Shown here: positions 55,007 to 62,690 of the stretch, one piece after another
Layout of the letters: each line of letters begins with the position of its first letter
Numbering within the stretch: the first letter of the stretch is position 1
Assembly (NCBI RefSeq): GCF_014191875.1
Contig: NZ_JACHXD010000024.1
Coordinates: 18,002 to 82,001, forward strand
Reading direction: 5' to 3'
Length of the DNA stretch: 64,000 nucleotides
Source: Pseudoduganella violacea
GTDB lineage: Bacteria > Pseudomonadota > Gammaproteobacteria > Burkholderiales > Burkholderiaceae_D
Translations under genes and position numbers: made by a program
Notes under the pieces: generated by a model
The model's database searches: none
What the model was told of the DNA's origin: nothing
What the model saw: the letters and a program-made list of their open reading frames with translations, nothing else

Positions 55007-55903
55007 TCAAAATGGACACTCAGGCTCAGAGTTTCGCCCACCAGGCGACGTAGAAATCCATACGACACCAAGCCCGTTATTGCACCAGCTTTGCATACCT
55101 TCCAGCCCGTACTCCATCGCAATCGTGAATGCGGCTTGCACCGCCCCCAGCATCGATGTGCATTTCAGCCGAATGCTATCCACTTCCGGCAGCACCACAC
55201 CCCGCGAACGGAAATAGCGCTTCTGATCGAGCGCACGGCACTGCATTTCTTTCGAACAGTACTTTGCGATGTAGCTTGCCAGCTTATGAGCACCGTTCAC
55301 CCCGAAGCCGAAGCGATGCGGGTCACGCACATTCACTTGCCCCATTTGCTCACCTTTCGGGCCGAGACCCAGAACTCGCTGCCAGATGGAACGAAGCAGC
55401 ACATAATTCTGGCGGCCGTGCACAGCCACGTGAAAGTGCAGCGCGCCCCGCGCCTGCTCCTCAATCACTGCAACATAGTGGAACTGCTTATGCTTGCCCA
55501 GGCGGCGACAAAATGCCTTCCAGTGCTTCAATGCCTGATCGCGGTCAATCATATTTTCACGATAGGTCAACGTCACCAACCGATCCGCGCCGATGGCTTT
55601 GCAGCACATGCGAACATTCTTCTTCGCCCGGCGGCCTGCATCGTCATCGTTCTCCTCACGCTTTTCAGACTCGCCACGCTTAGCACGTGGTTTAGGCTGC
55701 GATGCAGCCCCTACAAAGTGCCGTTCCTTCGTGACCGATACTTCGCACTGCCCATCGGGAAAAACGCGCCTACGGGCTACAAAGGCATCCTGCCAGCCAT
55801 GGCCGTCATCCGACCAATACGAAGGCTTTTCTTCAACCAGATCAAGCGACAACGGAGATAAATGGATTGACTCCGCGTCCAAACCACGATGAAATGCTGA
55901 CAT
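55007..55903 (-). CDS. Phage replication initiation protein (HUH endonuclease)
   Basis: A 298-aa rolling-circle initiator. Motif 1 is RLVTLTYREN, motif 2 (HUH) is GALHFHVAVHG and motif 3 with the nicking Tyr is KLASYIAKYCSKE. It nicks the double-stranded phage DNA at the plus origin and primes single-strand synthesis. It lies downstream of the hairpin-rich intergenic region that probably contains its origin. Confidence 0.9.
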   Translation of the reverse strand: MSAFHRGLDAESIHLSPLSLDLVEEKPSYWSDDGHGWQDAFVARRRVFPDGQCEVSVTKERHFVGAASQPKPRAKRGESEKREENDDDAGRRAKKNVRMCCKAIGADRLVTLTYRENMIDRDQALKHWKAFCRRLGKHKQFHYVAVIEEQARGALHFHVAVHGRQNYVLLRSIWQRVLGLGPKGEQMGQVNVRDPHRFGFGVNGAHKLASYIAKYCSKEMQCRALDQKRYFRSRGVVLPEVDSIRLKCTSMLGAVQAAFTIAMEYGLEGMQSWCNNGLGVVWISTSPGGRNSEPECPF

Positions 55904-56273
55904 TCGGTATCCCTGTTCGAGAGGTGTATCGAAGGCTCCAAATCTTTGGCGAGGTTTGGAGCCATTTTTTTGCCTGTTTCAAAAACCAAAATCTTGAGTG
56001 ACAGTGCGCCGACCACGATTACTGCTGTCTCTGTTCTTAAGTGTCCCTAATACAAGTTTAGGCGGCGCTTCGCGCCGCTCCCCGTGCTGCGCCCAGGTAG
56101 CGCCGCCGCGCCACCTCAATCAACCGGGCCGGACGATCTTGAGGATCGCCGCGAAGCAGTGTCGTGATCCCCTGAACGGGGATCAGGCCGCTAAAGCGAA
56201 AGACCGGCCCGCTGGCGCGCGACACACGTGGAAGCAAGCATTTGCTGCGTGCTGTCAGCAAGGGACGCATGTT
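55904..56273. other. Phage intergenic region, probable origin and packaging signal
   Basis: 370 bp without a credible gene but with several strong hairpins: GCGGCGC/GCGCCGC (56,062-56,078), CGATC/GATCG (56,134-56,148) and GATCCCC/GGGGATC (56,166-56,184). Filamentous phages keep the replication origin and the packaging hairpin in such a region between rep and the next gene. The exact nick site is not identifiable. Confidence 0.6.
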
Positions 56274-56546
56274 CTACCGCTTCCGCATCAGCTGTTTGCG
56301 AATCAAGCCCTCAATCACATCGTCCTTGCTCAAATCTTTAAATCGAACGAACTTACTCAGGAAATCCACGACCTCGCACGACATCGTTACCGTCAACGTG
56401 GTCTTACCTCCCACCGCTAATCTCGCCCGCCTTGCTGCCTGCCGTTCCGCTCCGGTCATCGCTTTTCCAGTTATTGGACGTCCGCGCTGCCGCATCGAAC
56501 CATCAAGCAAATCACCCGTTCGCGCATCTTCTATCTGCCGTGCCAT
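56274..56546 (-). CDS. Small basic DNA-binding protein, ribbon-helix-helix-like
   Basis: A 90-aa protein. An N-terminal basic region (MTGAERQAARRARLAVGGK) precedes KTTLTVTMSCEVVDFLSKFV and VIEGLIRKQLMRKR, a strand-helix-helix arrangement typical of CopG/Arc-like repressors. The palindrome TGTTACAAGTAACG lies 15 bases before its ATG, so it may be autoregulated. Probable phage transcription or copy-number regulator. Confidence 0.7.
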   Translation of the reverse strand: MARQIEDARTGDLLDGSMRQRGRPITGKAMTGAERQAARRARLAVGGKTTLTVTMSCEVVDFLSKFVRFKDLSKDDVIEGLIRKQLMRKR

Positions 56547-56561
56547 GAATGCTCCAATTAG

Positions 56562-56575
56562 TGTTACAAGTAACG
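56562..56575. promoter_or_regulatory. CGTKACAAGTMACG-type operator, copy 1
   Basis: TGTTACAAGTAACG, upstream of the small DNA-binding protein. Related copies lie at 61,764 and 62,231. Confidence 0.7.
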
Positions 56576-56576
56576 A

Positions 56577-57830
56577 TTAATCCGCATTGGCGACCTTGGC
56601 GCTTAGCACAAGCACCAGATCAGAGTTCGAAGCGCTGTTCGACTTGCTACCCCAGGACGCAGGCAGGAACGGCCAACGCGTTGCCGATTCTGATTTCTGC
56701 GAGCCGTTGAGGCCGCCAATCAGCAGTACCTCACCATCCGCTATCGTTACCGTGGTTTTCACCTGGCGTTTAATGAGCGTGGGCGAGTTGGTCACGCCGG
56801 TGACGGTTTCCTTAAAGTTGCTGATCTGACCGTCCACAAGGAGCCTTATCCGGCCGTTACCCAGCACCTTAGGCGTAACGTCAACGATAACGCCGGACGG
56901 GCGGTATACGATGTTTTGCACCGAGTTGCCGGAGTTGTCTCGGCCAGTGCTGCCTACAGTTGGCGTCTCGTCACCCACGATCAGTACCAGCTTTTCGTAA
57001 TCGTCCCCGACCACCCTACTGTTGGAAATTTGCTTAAACCGGTTATCCGTATTCAGCGCGTCAATCACCAGTTGAAAATTGGTGTTGCGCAGGCTGATGG
57101 CCGACGAGGAAGTAACCGAGCCGAGTTGCGCACCAAGCCGAGTTCCCAGCACATTCGCGATTACTGAAATCCCGCGATTACCGTTGCTGATGTCGGTCAC
57201 CTCAACCCACGAAGCGGACACGTCCACCAACTTAGGCAGCGTGTCCACGGAAGTAAGCAATGTCATCATTTTTTCGACCTCAGATGCCGTCCCTGTCAGC
57301 ACCACATTTGGCCCAGCCGAAGTGACAGCCTTCGAGCTGTAGATCGCCTGCAGCACACTGGAAAGAAAATCTCCGCCACGATTGGCTGGCTTATACACGG
57401 CCGTATGCGTTTCGCTAGCGGGTTTCATTGGAAGATCACGCTCGGCACGGACGGATTGCAGGCGGGGTAGCTCCATATCGGCAACGGTCCGCCTTTCTTG
57501 CGGTAGCTCAGGAGATTCCTTGGCCGGTTTTGCCATGGCGAGGTAATAGACGCCAGCCTTCTCCGAAACAGAAATGCCCTGTTGCTCCAGCACGCCCTCA
57601 ACGAATGCTGGCACCTGAGAATCGTCCATGCTGGAGATACTTATGCTGACCTTTTTATCGCCGACGAGCAGCTCCGGCGCCATCACGTAGTCGCGCCGAA
57701 GCAGGGCTTTGAATGTCGCCTGCGCAAAGGTGGCGACCGGCACCCCGTTGAAATCCAACGTGACGGGCTTCGCCCCAACAACGCCCACCAAGGCCATCAG
57801 AACGGCCCCCAGTGCAATTTTCTTGTTCAT
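56577..57830 (-). CDS. Phage secretin (pIV-like)
   Basis: A 417-aa protein. Signal peptide (residues 1-20), N-terminal N0/N1-type domains, and a secretin barrel region with VSASWVEVTDI, VTPKVLGNGRI, IKRQVKTTVTIADGEVLLIGGL. It forms the outer-membrane channel through which the virion leaves; many related phages instead use a host secretin. Its ATG overlaps the Zot stop. Confidence 0.9.
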   Translation of the reverse strand: MNKKIALGAVLMALVGVVGAKPVTLDFNGVPVATFAQATFKALLRRDYVMAPELLVGDKKVSISISSMDDSQVPAFVEGVLEQQGISVSEKAGVYYLAMAKPAKESPELPQERRTVADMELPRLQSVRAERDLPMKPASETHTAVYKPANRGGDFLSSVLQAIYSSKAVTSAGPNVVLTGTASEVEKMMTLLTSVDTLPKLVDVSASWVEVTDISNGNRGISVIANVLGTRLGAQLGSVTSSSAISLRNTNFQLVIDALNTDNRFKQISNSRVVGDDYEKLVLIVGDETPTVGSTGRDNSGNSVQNIVYRPSGVIVDVTPKVLGNGRIRLLVDGQISNFKETVTGVTNSPTLIKRQVKTTVTIADGEVLLIGGLNGSQKSESATRWPFLPASWGSKSNSASNSDLVLVLSAKVANAD

Positions 57831-58969
57831 TGCGCCCTCACCCACACGGTTGGCGAAATTTGCGCTTCAAAGCCGTTTTGCCCTTTGCGCAAACGGATTG
57901 GAAACACAACCTGGCCATCCGACAAAACCACGGACTGGCGGCCGCCATCCTGAATGACGCCAACAATCTTCGGGCTGTCGGCAAAGGTGGTGGGTTCGCC
58001 GGCACCAGCGACTGCCGACTGCTGGCCAGGTGCATAGATTCTTGAGGCGACGTAGCCGAGGGCGCAGCCGAGCAGTAGCGCCATAGCGAGAAATTTACTC
58101 ATATGCTTGGAAACAGGTTTTGGTGGAAGGGCACGCGGCCGGATCAAAACCGCGTCAATGTTTTGGCGGCGAACAGGGCCAACAAAGGAAGATGGCACAC
58201 CCGCTCTGGCCGACAAATGCCAGGCGGAGAGCAGCGAATGTGTGCCGTGCGGATAGCTGTCCGAAAACACCTGCGTGGTGTTGTACGCATTATTCAGGTC
58301 GTCGCCGCGAAACACCCACCGATCTGCAACCAGGCCATCCGGCAGCGAACCAAGCCGCACAACGCCGATGTGAACGCGGGGCAAGTTGCCGTCAGTAGCT
58401 CCAGCCGTTAGAAGCTTGAGCGCAGCACTCACCATCGGCACCTTCATCCGGTCAAGACGATTCAACCGCACCACGTATTCAAGCAGGCTGTCTCGCAGTT
58501 GCTTATCGACCTGAGAAATATTCTGCATGATGAAGAAGATGTCCCAGCCGTATTTACGCGCATGAATCGCCCACTCCAAAAGCTCCGCCCTACCCTTGTC
58601 CTGAAAATTCCGCGTGTTCAGCCAGGAGCCGCACTCATCGAGAACGAGAGCACCATTGTGTGCCTCATCAAAGCCCTTTAGCAGCTTCGGCGACGGCGCG
58701 GTCGCTACAATGCCGTTCCGATCATGTTCCAGTATCGGCTCAAAGGTCACATACCTGTTGCCGCTACCGATCATGTACAGATCAACCGCCGACGGCTTAT
58801 CCGGGATGCGTTGAACGATGGACTTATCGCGCTCCGGCATCAAATGTTCTAGGAAAACATCGCAGTTGGTGGCAACCCGTTTTCCTGCACGCAGATAGCG
58901 TCGGATCTGGTCAATAGCGGCCTTGCCCTTGCCGCTGCCCAGCTTACCGGTGATCGCGTAGACTGCCAT
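57827..58969 (-). CDS. Phage assembly ATPase pI / Zot family
   Basis: A 380-aa protein. Walker A GKLGSGKGK (residues 8-16), a Walker-B-like ALVLDECGSWL and ARKYGWDIFFIMQN; one membrane segment near 296-315 (MSKFLAMALLLGCALGYVA) is followed by a periplasmic C-terminal part. It powers virion assembly in the inner membrane with pIV. The frame overlaps the small membrane protein before it and pIV after it. Confidence 0.95.
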   Translation of the reverse strand: MAVYAITGKLGSGKGKAAIDQIRRYLRAGKRVATNCDVFLEHLMPERDKSIVQRIPDKPSAVDLYMIGSGNRYVTFEPILEHDRNGIVATAPSPKLLKGFDEAHNGALVLDECGSWLNTRNFQDKGRAELLEWAIHARKYGWDIFFIMQNISQVDKQLRDSLLEYVVRLNRLDRMKVPMVSAALKLLTAGATDGNLPRVHIGVVRLGSLPDGLVADRWVFRGDDLNNAYNTTQVFSDSYPHGTHSLLSAWHLSARAGVPSSFVGPVRRQNIDAVLIRPRALPPKPVSKHMSKFLAMALLLGCALGYVASRIYAPGQQSAVAGAGEPTTFADSPKIVGVIQDGGRQSVVLSDGQVVFPIRLRKGQNGFEAQISPTVWVRAQ

Positions 58970-59117
58970 CGCAGTCCTCCTCTTCCTGATTGGCCGATGC
59001 TTTCACTTTCGCAATGAAGTCATCCGGCAGATCGGCCGCAATGAAGCACCAAATGAAGATCAACACGCCAAAGAACACAATCCCCAGCAACAGCAACTCC
59101 CGATAAAAAACGTTCAT
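58944..59117 (-). CDS. Small phage membrane protein
   Basis: A 57-aa protein with one membrane helix (about residues 7-28) and an acidic tail. The start is ATG 59,117, overlapping the pVI gene end; it overlaps the Zot start by 26 bases. Position between pVI and pI suggests an assembly accessory protein. Confidence 0.7.
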   Translation of the reverse strand: MNVFYRELLLLGIVFFGVLIFIWCFIAADLPDDFIAKVKASANQEEEDCDGSLRDHR

Positions 59118-59443
59118 ATCGTTTTGCTCCACAGCGACAGGATGCTGACCTTCCACTTGTACAGTTCGCACAACGACCAGAACACGACATAGGCCGACAA
59201 CATGGCCGCGCTGTGCGGTGAAATCACCATCGAGACGCCCGCGCCAAACATTGGGCCAATTCCTGCGGCAGCACTAACGGCAGTAGCAATGATGGCCCGC
59301 GTAGCTGCATACAGCCCGACAAACAGCGCGGTGACTGCCGCCGCTATTGCCAAGGTAATGGCGACGCGCTGAGTGATGTACTTCGCGATAAAGGCAACGA
59401 TGCCGCCGAACAGATTTACGATAAGGGTAGCGAGTAAAGGCAT
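59114..59443 (-). CDS. Minor coat protein pVI-like
   Basis: A 109-aa hydrophobic protein with three membrane segments (about residues 4-25, 30-50 and 75-100), as in pVI/DUF5455 proteins that cap the virion end with pIII. ATG 59,443 was chosen; a longer frame lies inside pIII. Confidence 0.8.
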   Translation of the reverse strand: MPLLATLIVNLFGGIVAFIAKYITQRVAITLAIAAAVTALFVGLYAATRAIIATAVSAAAGIGPMFGAGVSMVISPHSAAMLSAYVVFWSLCELYKWKVSILSLWSKTI

Positions 59444-59450
59444 GGCAAGC

Positions 59451-60755
59451 TCACGAAACAGGTTTAGCTGTAGCCCTCGATACCATCGACATAATGCCGA
59501 AGGCAAACAGGAAGGACCACAGCAGCTCGAACATCAAGGCAAAGAGACTAATCCGGCTACAGATATCGACGGTCCATTGCCCAGGGATGAAAGGGAGACC
59601 CACGGTGGGGTTTGTGCAAGCACCGCCTGGAATCTGTAAGCCCCAGCCAAGGGACGTGTCCTTGCCATCCTCTGCGACCGCATCATCTAGCCCCTTGCCT
59701 CGACCCGGCCCAAGACCATTAAGCAAATCAACCAACGGCTTGAACGTATCTCCTACACCAGGCGTCCCCGCTTCATTGATCGCACATGGCGGCTGCCCTG
59801 GCGCACCGCACCTTGCTTGCGTATCGCCGGAACCCGGATTGGAGCCATTCCCGTTACCGTTGCCGTTGCCTGGATTCGTGCCCGGATTCGTGCCCGGACC
59901 AGTGCCTGGATTAGTCCCTGGACCAGTGCCCGGATTCGTGCCTGGACCAGTACCCGGATTTGTACCCGGGTTAGTACCGGGATTCGTGCCTGGGTTAGTG
60001 CCAGGATTCGTACCTGGGTTAGTGCCAGGATTCGTACCCGGATTCGTACCCGGATTGGTGCCAGGGTCTGTGCCCGGATTAGTCGGGTCGTTCAAAGCTG
60101 GGCCGGTGTATGCTGGTCTGGCTTCAACATCTTGTGAACCACGACATGTCGCACCATCAACCTGAACCATGTGAACGCTGCACTTCGTTAGCCAAAGGCG
60201 CCCATCTATTGCCTCATCATAATCAGAGCAACTATTAACTACATCGACCGCAGCAATGCAACCATCTATGCAATATCGCGGGGAAGGTGGAGTCGTAAAA
60301 GCGCCATCCTGAATCATCCGCTGGACAATCTTGTTGGTGGCCTTATCGTAGTAGGCGGTAGGGATTTTAAAAGTACCAGCCTCATCACCCCTCACGCATT
60401 GAGCGCGAATACATTGTTGACCAGGTGGTTTCTCTGGGTCGCGTCCTTGGTAACGCGGAGCAGGACAATCATCCGGTGCCCATCTAAACCCTAGGTTCGT
60501 CCGCATATCAGTGAAACTATTTGGGTTATAGACCCAATAGTTAACATTCACTTCGAACTCATCGGTCGGCGTTCCGTGATCCATCCTAACGCAGGGCTTC
60601 TTAGGTGACTTACCCCATACATGCTGCGAAAGGGCTTCGCACGTGTTGAATGAAACTATCTCATTGCCGAAACCACCCGCCAACATATACTTGCCCCCAC
60701 CTGCAAGCGCATCAGTCGCTGCTAGAGAGGCGAGGAGTAGAAAAAGAAATCGCAT
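59451..60755 (-). CDS. Minor coat/adsorption protein pIII-like
   Basis: A 434-aa protein. Signal peptide (residues 1-18), a cysteine-rich receptor-binding region (about 20-220, some ten Cys), a linker of about 85 residues made of NPGT/GPGT tetrapeptide repeats, then a C-terminal anchor domain ending in a membrane helix (ISLFALMFELLWSFLFAF). pIII binds the host receptor/pilus and terminates assembly. The linker replaces the glycine-rich spacers of M13 pIII. AAGGGAAG precedes ATG 60,755. Confidence 0.88.
   Translation of the reverse strand: MRFLFLLLASLAATDALAGGGKYMLAGGFGNEIVSFNTCEALSQHVWGKSPKKPCVRMDHGTPTDEFEVNVNYWVYNPNSFTDMRTNLGFRWAPDDCPAPRYQGRDPEKPPGQQCIRAQCVRGDEAGTFKIPTAYYDKATNKIVQRMIQDGAFTTPPSPRYCIDGCIAAVDVVNSCSDYDEAIDGRLWLTKCSVHMVQVDGATCRGSQDVEARPAYTGPALNDPTNPGTDPGTNPGTNPGTNPGTNPGTNPGTNPGTNPGTNPGTNPGTGPGTNPGTGPGTNPGTGPGTNPGTNPGNGNGNGNGSNPGSGDTQARCGAPGQPPCAINEAGTPGVGDTFKPLVDLLNGLGPGRGKGLDDAVAEDGKDTSLGWGLQIPGGACTNPTVGLPFIPGQWTVDICSRISLFALMFELLWSFLFAFGIMSMVSRATAKPVS
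59868..60085. repeat. 12-bp tandem repeat in the pIII linker
   Basis: About 18 imperfect units of GGATTCGTGCCC-like sequence, encoding NPGT/GPGT on the minus strand. Copy number is likely unstable between lysogens. Confidence 0.85.
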
Positions 60756-60769
60756 GACTTCCCTTAAAT

Positions 60770-60794
60770 GAAAAAGGGGCGTCATAAACGCCCC
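60770..60794 (-). terminator. Terminator between pVIII and pIII
   Basis: On the minus strand GGGGCGT / ACGCCCC with a five-base loop, followed by TTTTT. A partial terminator after the major coat gene is the classical way filamentous phages lower pIII expression relative to pVIII. Confidence 0.85.
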
Positions 60795-60816
60795 GTGCAT
60801 TTTCATGCCTTGTGGC

Positions 60817-61032
60817 TTAGCCTGCTTTGCTGAAGGCTTTTTTCATCATGCGAATGCCCCAGAAGCCGCCAGCGACGAGGACGGCCACGCCGAATGCAGC
60901 AGTGATATAGGTCTGCGCAGTCGAACTCAGCGCGGTAATTGCCGCAACGCCTGGGTCGGTGTCAGCAAGAGCGGCGCCGGAAGAAACTGCTGCGGCAACG
61001 GCCAGCAGGCCGTGTTTGATTTTGTTGGTCAT
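60817..61032 (-). CDS. Major coat protein pVIII-like
   Basis: A 71-aa preprotein. Signal peptide ending at ALA (residue 24), mature protein of about 47 residues: acidic N-terminus DTDPGV, hydrophobic helix (ITAAFGVAVLVAGGFWGI) and basic C-terminus RMMKKAFSKAG. This is the capsid subunit. ATG 61,032 is favoured because AAGGA is eight bases upstream; ATG 61,038 is too close to it. Confidence 0.92.
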   Translation of the reverse strand: MTNKIKHGLLAVAAAVSSGAALADTDPGVAAITALSSTAQTYITAAFGVAVLVAGGFWGIRMMKKAFSKAG

Positions 61033-61094
61033 GGTCATAGTCCTTGAAGTAAAAGGCCAAAAGTAAGATCGCGGTTGGCCCATCCCGCGAAATG

Positions 61095-61202
61095 CTATTC
61101 GAGTACTTCTACCGCCCTACGCACGATGCGCTGCAGTGAACCAGCGGCATATCCAAGCCCAAAGGCAGTCATACAACAGGCGACAGCTTGTGCGATATTC
61201 AT
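61095..61202 (-). CDS. Tiny phage coat protein, pVII/pIX-like
   Basis: A 35-aa hydrophobic protein (VACCMTAFGLGYAAGSLQRI) with a basic tail. Such tiny membrane proteins cap the leading end of the virion. Its ATGA overlaps the next upstream frame. Confidence 0.7.
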   Translation of the reverse strand: MNIAQAVACCMTAFGLGYAAGSLQRIVRRAVEVLE

Positions 61203-61306
61203 TTGTGATCCAAAAAACGGTGGATGATGTACTTCGCCAGATAAACAATGCCGACGAAAAGGCCCGTCACCAGCAACGTCGGAAACAACGCGCCAAAAAG
61301 CTTCAT
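61199..61306 (-). CDS. Tiny phage membrane protein
   Basis: A 35-aa frame (KLFGALFPTLLVTGLFVG, then a KYIIHRFLDHK basic end), one membrane helix. ATGA overlaps at both ends with the neighbouring tiny genes. Probably a minor coat or assembly protein. Confidence 0.7.
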   Translation of the reverse strand: MKLFGALFPTLLVTGLFVGIVYLAKYIIHRFLDHK

Positions 61307-61389
61307 CGTTGGCCGCCTGCGATCCAACCCAGCGCAAAACAGATCACGACCAGGCAACCGATAAGAACTTCAGGCGCGATAGAAGACAT
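61303..61389 (-). CDS. Tiny phage membrane protein
   Basis: A 28-aa frame (MSSIAPEVLIGCLVVICFAL, then GWIAGGQR), one membrane helix. It begins four bases past the pV stop and overlaps the 35-aa gene by four bases. Confidence 0.7.
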   Translation of the reverse strand: MSSIAPEVLIGCLVVICFALGWIAGGQR

Positions 61390-61392
61390 GGC

Positions 61393-61698
61393 TTAGGCCG
61401 CCTTAGCCATAGGGGTTTTGCCGCTAGCTTCTGCAATAGGGGTGATGGTGGCGACCTGAGAACCCACGCGCTTCTCGTTTGAGATCGCTACCTCGAATTC
61501 GACCTCATACGTGCCGGGTTTCAGGTCTTTGTAGCGCTCAGGGAGAACCAGCTCACCAATCAGCGGCTCAATAGCACCGGTGTCACGGTTGGTCTTGTGA
61601 ACGATGCACTGCGCCATACGCATGTCGTAATCGTTGCCGGTTTTCTTGGAACGGCCCGCTACTTGGGTAACGTGCAGAATTTGGATAGTGTTTTTCAT
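61393..61698 (-). CDS. Phage single-stranded DNA-binding protein, pV-like
   Basis: A 101-aa protein, OB-fold-like: IQILHVTQVAGRSKKTGNDY, IGELVLPERYKDLKPGTYEVEF (in part) and a low-complexity tail. It coats new single strands before packaging. The gene opens the structural operon; the CGTKACAAGTMACG copy 2 is 65 bases upstream. Confidence 0.8.
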   Translation of the reverse strand: MKNTIQILHVTQVAGRSKKTGNDYDMRMAQCIVHKTNRDTGAIEPLIGELVLPERYKDLKPGTYEVEFEVAISNEKRVGSQVATITPIAEASGKTPMAKAA

Positions 61699-61763
61699 GG
61701 TCTTTTCCTTTAAGAGAGTCGCCCGCTAGAGCGACGGGTGGCGCAATCAGCGCAAATATTTTT

Positions 61764-61777
61764 CGTTACTTGTCACG
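61764..61777. promoter_or_regulatory. CGTKACAAGTMACG-type operator, copy 2
   Basis: CGTTACTTGTCACG, between the 75-aa gene end and the pV gene; minus-strand reading CGTGACAAGTAACG. Confidence 0.7.
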
Positions 61778-61993
61778 CTTATTCAGCGAGGGAATTTCGA
61801 AGCTAACCCGATCTGCCAGACGACCAGCCTGCATTGCCTCGGTACTCCAGAGAGCCTGCACGAGTGGCACGTAGACGTAGCTGATGCCATCGGCGTATTC
61901 CGTGCCATCGACCACATCGCAAGGCAAGGAAAACGACACCGTGCCCTCCGGATCGCACTTGCTTAGCAAATCAATCAACTCACGGACTACCAT
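61766..61993 (-). CDS. Phage early protein, unknown
   Basis: A 75-aa acidic protein (VVRELIDLLSKCDPEGTVSF), no family recognised. Its start overlaps the 69-aa gene end by seven bases. Confidence 0.6.
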   Translation of the reverse strand: MVVRELIDLLSKCDPEGTVSFSLPCDVVDGTEYADGISYVYVPLVQALWSTEAMQAGRLADRVSFEIPSLNKRDK

Positions 61994-62196
61994 TCGCGCA
62001 CTTTCTCAATCAAAGATGCCAAACGGTCACGCCTCGAGGTGAAGTGGGCCAAAAGCTCCTCAGAAGGCGGTGCCTCACTTCCAACCAGCACCGCCAGACC
62101 TGAACAAAAATCCTTGGCGCTAGTCAATTCCCGCTCCAAACCATCAAGAATCAACCAAATCTCAGGCTGTGCAATGTCCAGTGTTCGATTTGCCAT
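61987..62196 (-). CDS. Phage early protein, unknown
   Basis: A 69-aa helical protein (IWLILDGLERELTSAKDF). First gene after the divergent control region; GGGAGGTAGAG is a strong ribosome-binding site. Two operator types lie just upstream. Confidence 0.65.
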   Translation of the reverse strand: MANRTLDIAQPEIWLILDGLERELTSAKDFCSGLAVLVGSEAPPSEELLAHFTSRRDRLASLIEKVREW

Positions 62197-62230
62197 CTCT
62201 ACCTCCCTAGCCCTCTAGAACCGTACTTAG

Positions 62231-62244
62231 CGTGACAAGTCACG
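62231..62244. promoter_or_regulatory. CGTKACAAGTMACG-type operator, copy 3
   Basis: CGTGACAAGTCACG, a perfect palindrome, 34 bases before the first early gene. Confidence 0.7.
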
Positions 62245-62247
62245 ATA

Positions 62248-62261
62248 ATTCCAAATGGAAT
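62248..62261. promoter_or_regulatory. Phage repressor operator 1
   Basis: ATTCCAAATGGAAT, perfect palindrome three bases from the other operator type. Confidence 0.7.
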
Positions 62262-62319
62262 GAGTGTGTTTACCATCCAATCGTGCTATGGTTTACCTAA
62301 TCAAAACGGAGCAACATTC

Positions 62320-62333
62320 ATTCCGTTTGGAAT
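62320..62333. promoter_or_regulatory. Phage repressor operator 2
   Basis: ATTCCGTTTGGAAT, outer arms identical to operator 1. Imperfect relatives follow at 62,345-62,358 (ATTCCGAATTGAAT) and 62,363-62,376. Confidence 0.65.
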
Positions 62334-62381
62334 GACTAAAATGTATTCCGAATTGAATAACATTGCCAATTGGAAAATGCT

Positions 62382-62690
62382 ATGAATTACCAGGAATTGA
62401 TAGAGAAAGCGCTTGGGGGCAGGACTGTAAACGCCGTGGCAAAGGTATGGGGGGTATCCCAGCCTACATTGAGTCGTTATGCCAAGGGAGAACGAATGCC
62501 TGATTGGAATACAGGACTTAGGATCGCTAAAGATGCCGGAATTGATCCGACTGAAGCGTTTGAAATCTTTGCGCAAGAGGAGCAGGCGCATAAGGTAAAA
62601 AACTTCAAACTACAAATGGGTTTTGTACAAATTGACCTACTCCTCTTTATTGCAACGGGCGGATTAAGTTGCTTGTTTTATATTATGTAA
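62382..62690 (+). CDS. Phage helix-turn-helix repressor with C-terminal membrane segment
   Basis: A 102-aa protein. The HTH at about residues 12-40 is AVAKVWGVSQPTLSRYAKGE, an XRE/DUF3693-like pattern. The last 20 residues (DLLLFIATGGLSCLFYIM) form a probable membrane helix, unusual for a repressor. The final codons and stop (TATATTATGTAA) are part of the right attachment site, so the C-terminus may differ in the circular phage. It is divergent from the phage genes; the operators between fit autoregulation. Confidence 0.75.
   Translation: MNYQELIEKALGGRTVNAVAKVWGVSQPTLSRYAKGERMPDWNTGLRIAKDAGIDPTEAFEIFAQEEQAHKVKNFKLQMGFVQIDLLLFIATGGLSCLFYIM

Noticed and set aside
56058..56270. A 70-codon minus-strand frame across the phage intergenic region
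   Set aside because: It runs through the strong hairpins, is Arg/Pro-rich like a shadow frame, and lacks a ribosome-binding site; the region is better explained as origin/packaging DNA.
59868..60085. The 12-bp repeats as a possible CRISPR array
   Set aside because: Units are contiguous without spacers and encode an in-frame protein linker.
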